From the NCBI GenBank assembly GCA_963578475.1, contig CAUZCL010000008.1:62001-126000 (forward strand): a stretch of 64,000 nucleotides of DNA, read 5' to 3'. The DNA comes from SMYC01 sp963578475 (GTDB lineage: Bacteria > Acidobacteriota > Vicinamibacteria > Marinacidobacterales > SMYC01). The translations under genes and the position numbers were made by a program. Positions 61,191 to 64,000 of the stretch are shown one piece after another. The notes under the pieces are model-generated. The model saw only the letters and a program-made list of their open reading frames with translations. It ran no database searches and was not told the origin of the DNA. The first letter of the stretch is position 1; each line of letters begins with the position of its first letter.

Positions 61191-62537
61191 GACAGGCGGT
61201 GTCTTGGCTGGCGCCGCAATCCACTCCGAGCGCATCTCTCGAGAATCGATGAGGTAGAAGCCTCCGTAGCGCGCAAGGACGCCCACCTCCGCGCTGTTCT
61301 CGAGTCGAACGATAGCGGCATCTGTCTCCGGGCGATCGAGGACAGCGGTTGGCCGGGACAGCGCCACCGAGTCGACCGGCACGTCGATCGGCTCCGTTTG
61401 ACTCTCGCGCACATAGCCGATGATGCCGTTGGGAAGTGCCACACGGTAGCTGCGGGCCGCGCCGCCCCATACTAATAAAGGTGTGTGCGCTTCCATCTGC
61501 CAAAAACCGTCGTCGCCCCGGGCCTTGATGGTGAGCGGGACCTCTCCTCGCTTCGTGCGCACCCAATGGCCGAGATTCTCGAGGTTGACGCGAACGCTCC
61601 GTGGCGATTGCCGCGGTTGTTGCAGAAAAGGACGCGGGTCGATCGGACCTTCGCTGCGAATGTAGATCCCGAAATGCAGGTGGGGAGGTGTGGTGCGCGC
61701 GTTTCCACTATTGCCGACGGTACCGATCCGGTTGCCCGGCTCGACCCAGTCGCCTTCCTTTACGTCTTGCGTCTGGAGATGCGCAAAGTAGAGCCGGAGG
61801 TTGCGCTCGCGATCCTCGAGCCAGATGATGTTGCCTCCGAGCCTCCACTCGTCTACGCGCCGTACCCTGGCTTTGGAGGTCGCGAGCACGTCCGTGCGGC
61901 GTGGGGCGAAGATATCGACGCCGTGATGCGCGCGTCGGCCGCCTTCCCGCGCCGCGCCGAAGCCGCTTCCAATCGAGCCCGTGTCGTGTCCCGAGACGGG
62001 AAATTCGAGAGACGCGACGTTCCTGATCTCGACGGTGGTGCTGCCGCCGCCGCGCAAGAGCTCGGACTGCAGGCGCAGAAGGTAACGTCCGTTTCTTCGT
62101 GGCTCGAACGCCAACCGCAAATTACCCTCGCCGCCGCTCGCGACGTGGACGGGCTCTCTGCCTTCCTCTTCCGGCAATCGGAACAGATCCAAGTAGGCCC
62201 GCCAATCGGATGTGGGCTGAAGCGTGAGCTGGGTCTCGGTGCGCTGCCCGCGCGCGACCGTGAAGGCATAGGACGTCGCGAAAGCTCGAGCGGGGTCGAT
62301 ATAGTTGGTCTCTTTGAATGGAATGTCGATTTCGGTCGCGCTCCGGAGAGCGGCCTCGGCGGCCACCGACCAGTCTCTACCGAGCGCTGTCTCTGAAAGT
62401 CCACTGACTTCGAGCGCATGGCGGTAGGCGTCGTGCGTGTCGGTCGGGACGTAGGGTGCGGGAACAATCTCGGCTGGCACCCGAGGGCGGCGGCTAGGAC
62501 ACCGGCCAGAAAGGTGACACGCCAAGAAACGGGCACG
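61182..62537 (-). CDS. M23 family metallopeptidase with SH3-like C-terminus; apparent frameshift in the leader
   Basis: A peptidoglycan endopeptidase (LytM/M23 type). Zinc-site motifs are complete: HHGVDIFAPRRTDVLA (HxxxD) and PPHLHFGIYIRSEGPID (HxH), with GDWVEPGNRIGTVGNSGNAR between them. The C-terminal ~100 residues look like an SH3-type binding domain (VALSRPTAVLDRPETDAAIV, EVGVLARYGGFYLIDSRE). A lipoprotein signal (SWRVTFLAGVLAAALGCQ) is coded from GTG 62537 but in a different frame; the shift to EIVPAPYVPTDTHDAYRHAL would be near 62480-62490. Either the leader is frameshifted or the start is GTG near 62486 without a leader. It faces rapA head to head, about 50 bp apart. Confidence 0.78.
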   Translation of the reverse strand, partial: RARFLACHLSGRCPSRRPRVPAEIVPAPYVPTDTHDAYRHALEVSGLSETALGRDWSVAAEAALRSATEIDIPFKETNYIDPARAFATSYAFTVARGQRTETQLTLQPTSDWRAYLDLFRLPEEEGREPVHVASGGEGNLRLAFEPRRNGRYLLRLQSELLRGGGSTTVEIRNVASLEFPVSGHDTGSIGSGFGAAREGGRRAHHGVDIFAPRRTDVLATSKARVRRVDEWRLGGNIIWLEDRERNLRLYFAHLQTQDVKEGDWVEPGNRIGTVGNSGNARTTPPHLHFGIYIRSEGPIDPRPFLQQPRQSPRSVRVNLENLGHWVRTKRGEVPLTIKARGDDGFWQMEAHTPLLVWGGAARSYRVALPNGIIGYVRESQTEPIDVPVDSVALSRPTAVLDRPETDAAIVRLENSAEVGVLARYGGFYLIDSREMRSEWIAAPAKTPPVGP

Positions 62538-62586
62538 ACTACAGAATAGCAAGACTGCGACGGGTAGCTTGCTAAAATACCCGGCA

Positions 62587-64000
62587 ATGTCGTCCTTTGT
62601 CGTCGGGCAGCGGTTTCTCAGCGAGGCAGAGCCGGAGCTCGGTCTCGGCCAGGTCGAGCGCATCGAGAATCGACGGGTCTTCCTCCGTTTTCCCGCGAGC
62701 GACACGACACGGCAATATGCCGCACAAAGCGCGCCCATCAAGCGCGTGCTCTTTCGGGTGGGCGACGAAGTCGAGAACGAGTCGGGCCTGCGGTTCTCTG
62801 TCGAGGACGTCGTCGAGGAGGACGGCCTCATCGTCTATGGTGGCAATGGGCACCGCATCGAGGAGACCGAGCTTGCCGCGACCTTGCGGTTCAGCAAACC
62901 GGAGGAGCGGCTCTTGGCCGGCCACTGGGACGAGAGCCGGAGCTTCGATCTGCGCTACCGGACTCTGGTACGACAATACAACGCCAAGAAGTCACCCGCA
63001 CGCGGTTTCCTCGGCGCGCGCATCGAGCTCATCCCGCACCAGCTCTACATCAGCCAGGAGATTGCGTCCCGGCCGATGCCGCGCGCGCTGCTCGCGGACG
63101 AAGTGGGGCTCGGAAAGACCATCGAAGCCGGCCTCGTGCTCCACCGGCTGCTCAGAAGCGGGCAGATCACGCGCGTTCTGATCCTCGTTCCCGAGACTCT
63201 TGTGCATCAGTGGTTCGTGGAGATGTTCCGTCGCTTTCATATCTCGTTCGCGCTCGTGAACGAGCCCTATTGCGAAGCGCTGAAAGCTTCCGAGCCGGAC
63301 GAGAACCCGTTCTTGCAGTCGCAAACCGCGATCGTAAGCCTCGATTGGGTCGCCGACAACGCGCGCCATGTCGAAGAGGTCTGCGAAGCCACGTGGGACA
63401 TGCTCGTTGTAGACGAGGCGCATCACTTGGAATGGGCGGGCATCCCGAGCCCTCAATATGCGCTTGTCGAGAGGCTGGCGCGTGAGACCCGCGGGCTCTT
63501 GCTCTTGACCGCGACGCCGGAGCAGCTTGGCGAGGAGAATCACTTCGCTCGGCTCCGTTTGCTCGACCCCGATCGATATCCGAGCTTCGAGAGCTATCAG
63601 CAGGAGGCGGCCGGCTACCGCCACATTGCCGAAGTCGCGGGGGCGCTGCTCGATGGCAAGATGCTGACCCAGGAGCAAGGGAAAGACCTTGCCCGATTTT
63701 TGCCGCGGAGCGCGAAGCTGCTTCAAGCGCGGTTGAAAGCCGTCCTCGCCGGCGACGAAGCTGCGCGCGCGCCCTTCATCGAGGATCTCATCGACCAGCA
63801 CGGGCCGGGTCGTGTCGTCTTCCGCAATGCGAGAAGCGTTCTCGACAGCGTTCCCGAGCGCCGCGCCCGCGGGCGGAAGCTCGATTGGCCGGCGGAGCGC
63901 GGCGAGCTTTTCGAGAAGCTCGCTCAGGAGCTTGTCGCCGACACTCGAGAGACGGGCCTGAGCCTCGACCACGACTATGCCGAGGATCCGCGAGCAAAGT
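62587..64000 (+). CDS. rapA: RNA polymerase-associated ATPase RapA, 3' end beyond window
   Basis: SWI2/SNF2-type ATPase that recycles RNA polymerase. The frame opens at ATG 62587 and stays open to the right edge, showing about 471 residues of the usual ~950. The N-terminus matches RapA (VVGQRFLSEAEPELGLGQVE, SKPEERLLAGHWDESRSFDL, GARIELIPHQLYISQEI). Helicase motif I is LLADEVGLGKTIEAGLVLHR near residue 173, motif II VVDEAHHLEWAG near 276, motif III LLLTATPEQLGEENHFARLR, then RVVFRNARSVLDSVPERRAR. RapA is best known from Gammaproteobacteria, so its presence here is of note. Confidence 0.92.
   Translation, partial: MSSFVVGQRFLSEAEPELGLGQVERIENRRVFLRFPASDTTRQYAAQSAPIKRVLFRVGDEVENESGLRFSVEDVVEEDGLIVYGGNGHRIEETELAATLRFSKPEERLLAGHWDESRSFDLRYRTLVRQYNAKKSPARGFLGARIELIPHQLYISQEIASRPMPRALLADEVGLGKTIEAGLVLHRLLRSGQITRVLILVPETLVHQWFVEMFRRFHISFALVNEPYCEALKASEPDENPFLQSQTAIVSLDWVADNARHVEEVCEATWDMLVVDEAHHLEWAGIPSPQYALVERLARETRGLLLLTATPEQLGEENHFARLRLLDPDRYPSFESYQQEAAGYRHIAEVAGALLDGKMLTQEQGKDLARFLPRSAKLLQARLKAVLAGDEAARAPFIEDLIDQHGPGRVVFRNARSVLDSVPERRARGRKLDWPAERGELFEKLAQELVADTRETGLSLDHDYAEDPRAK

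Noticed and set aside
62992..63972. 326-codon frame opposite rapA
   Set aside because: Antisense shadow; rapA motifs are continuous on the plus strand.

Overview
The window looks like a piece of an Acidobacteriota chromosome: high GC, three ABC permeases of the acidobacterial ADOP type, a DUF1592/DUF1552 pair, many exported PQQ-like beta-propellers, exported amidases and amidohydrolases, and Tat-type leaders. This assignment is inference from gene content; there is no rRNA or other marker gene. I see no tRNA, rRNA, CRISPR array, insertion sequence or phage.

Layout. 1-8.9 kb: a cut-off exported hydroxy-acid dehydrogenase, two wrecked ADOP permeases, a protein-kinase remnant, an amidase, an SDR, a deleted GH109-type gene and an amidohydrolase lipoprotein. 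8.9-11.4 kb: a probable zeta-toxin pair and a PhoD phosphatase. 11.5-22.4 kb: six PQQ-like propeller proteins and an iron-type alcohol dehydrogenase, arranged mostly around a divergent promoter region at 17.4-17.6 kb that holds a perfect palindrome. 22.5-27.7 kb: a TRAP/TAXI importer and a TonB-dependent receptor. 27.8-31.7 kb: MiaE, a frameshifted DUF2911 gene, a glutaredoxin-like protein disulfide oxidoreductase with an in-frame TGA at a catalytic Cys, and a PBP4-type peptidase. 31.7-35.5 kb: four overlapping genes (GNAT, class V aminotransferase, E1-alpha, thioredoxin-TPR). 36.1-38.4 kb: a Phe-rich leader peptide followed by a chorismate mutase-prephenate dehydratase-DAHP synthase fusion. 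38.4-48.1 kb: AhpD-like protein, a third ADOP wreck, small DNA-related genes, several gene fragments, RecQ and a second amidase. 48.2-53.0 kb: a two-subunit molybdenum hydroxylase and an amidohydrolase. 53.1-59.2 kb: an MBL fragment, then the DUF1592-DUF1552-ankyrin operon. 59.4-64 kb: a lipoprotein with a structured upstream element, an HNH remnant, an M23 peptidase and the start of rapA.

The two most interesting signals are both missed by ordinary ORF calling. (1) At 29205-29828 one reading frame continues through TGA 29607-29609, which sits exactly where the first Cys of the C-terminal CxxC of the PDO family should be, and a perfect 7-bp hairpin with a GGTT loop follows at the spacing expected of a bacterial SECIS: a probable selenoprotein. 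(2) At 36147-36215 a 22-codon ORF with five Phe codons in a row lies between a good sigma70-type promoter and the Phe/shikimate fusion gene: a probable pheL-like attenuator.

A third theme is decay. About eleven genes are frameshifted, internally deleted or cut to fragments, while recQ, the aromatic fusion, rapA and the propellers are open. Several lesions are large deletions, so sequencing indels alone cannot explain them.
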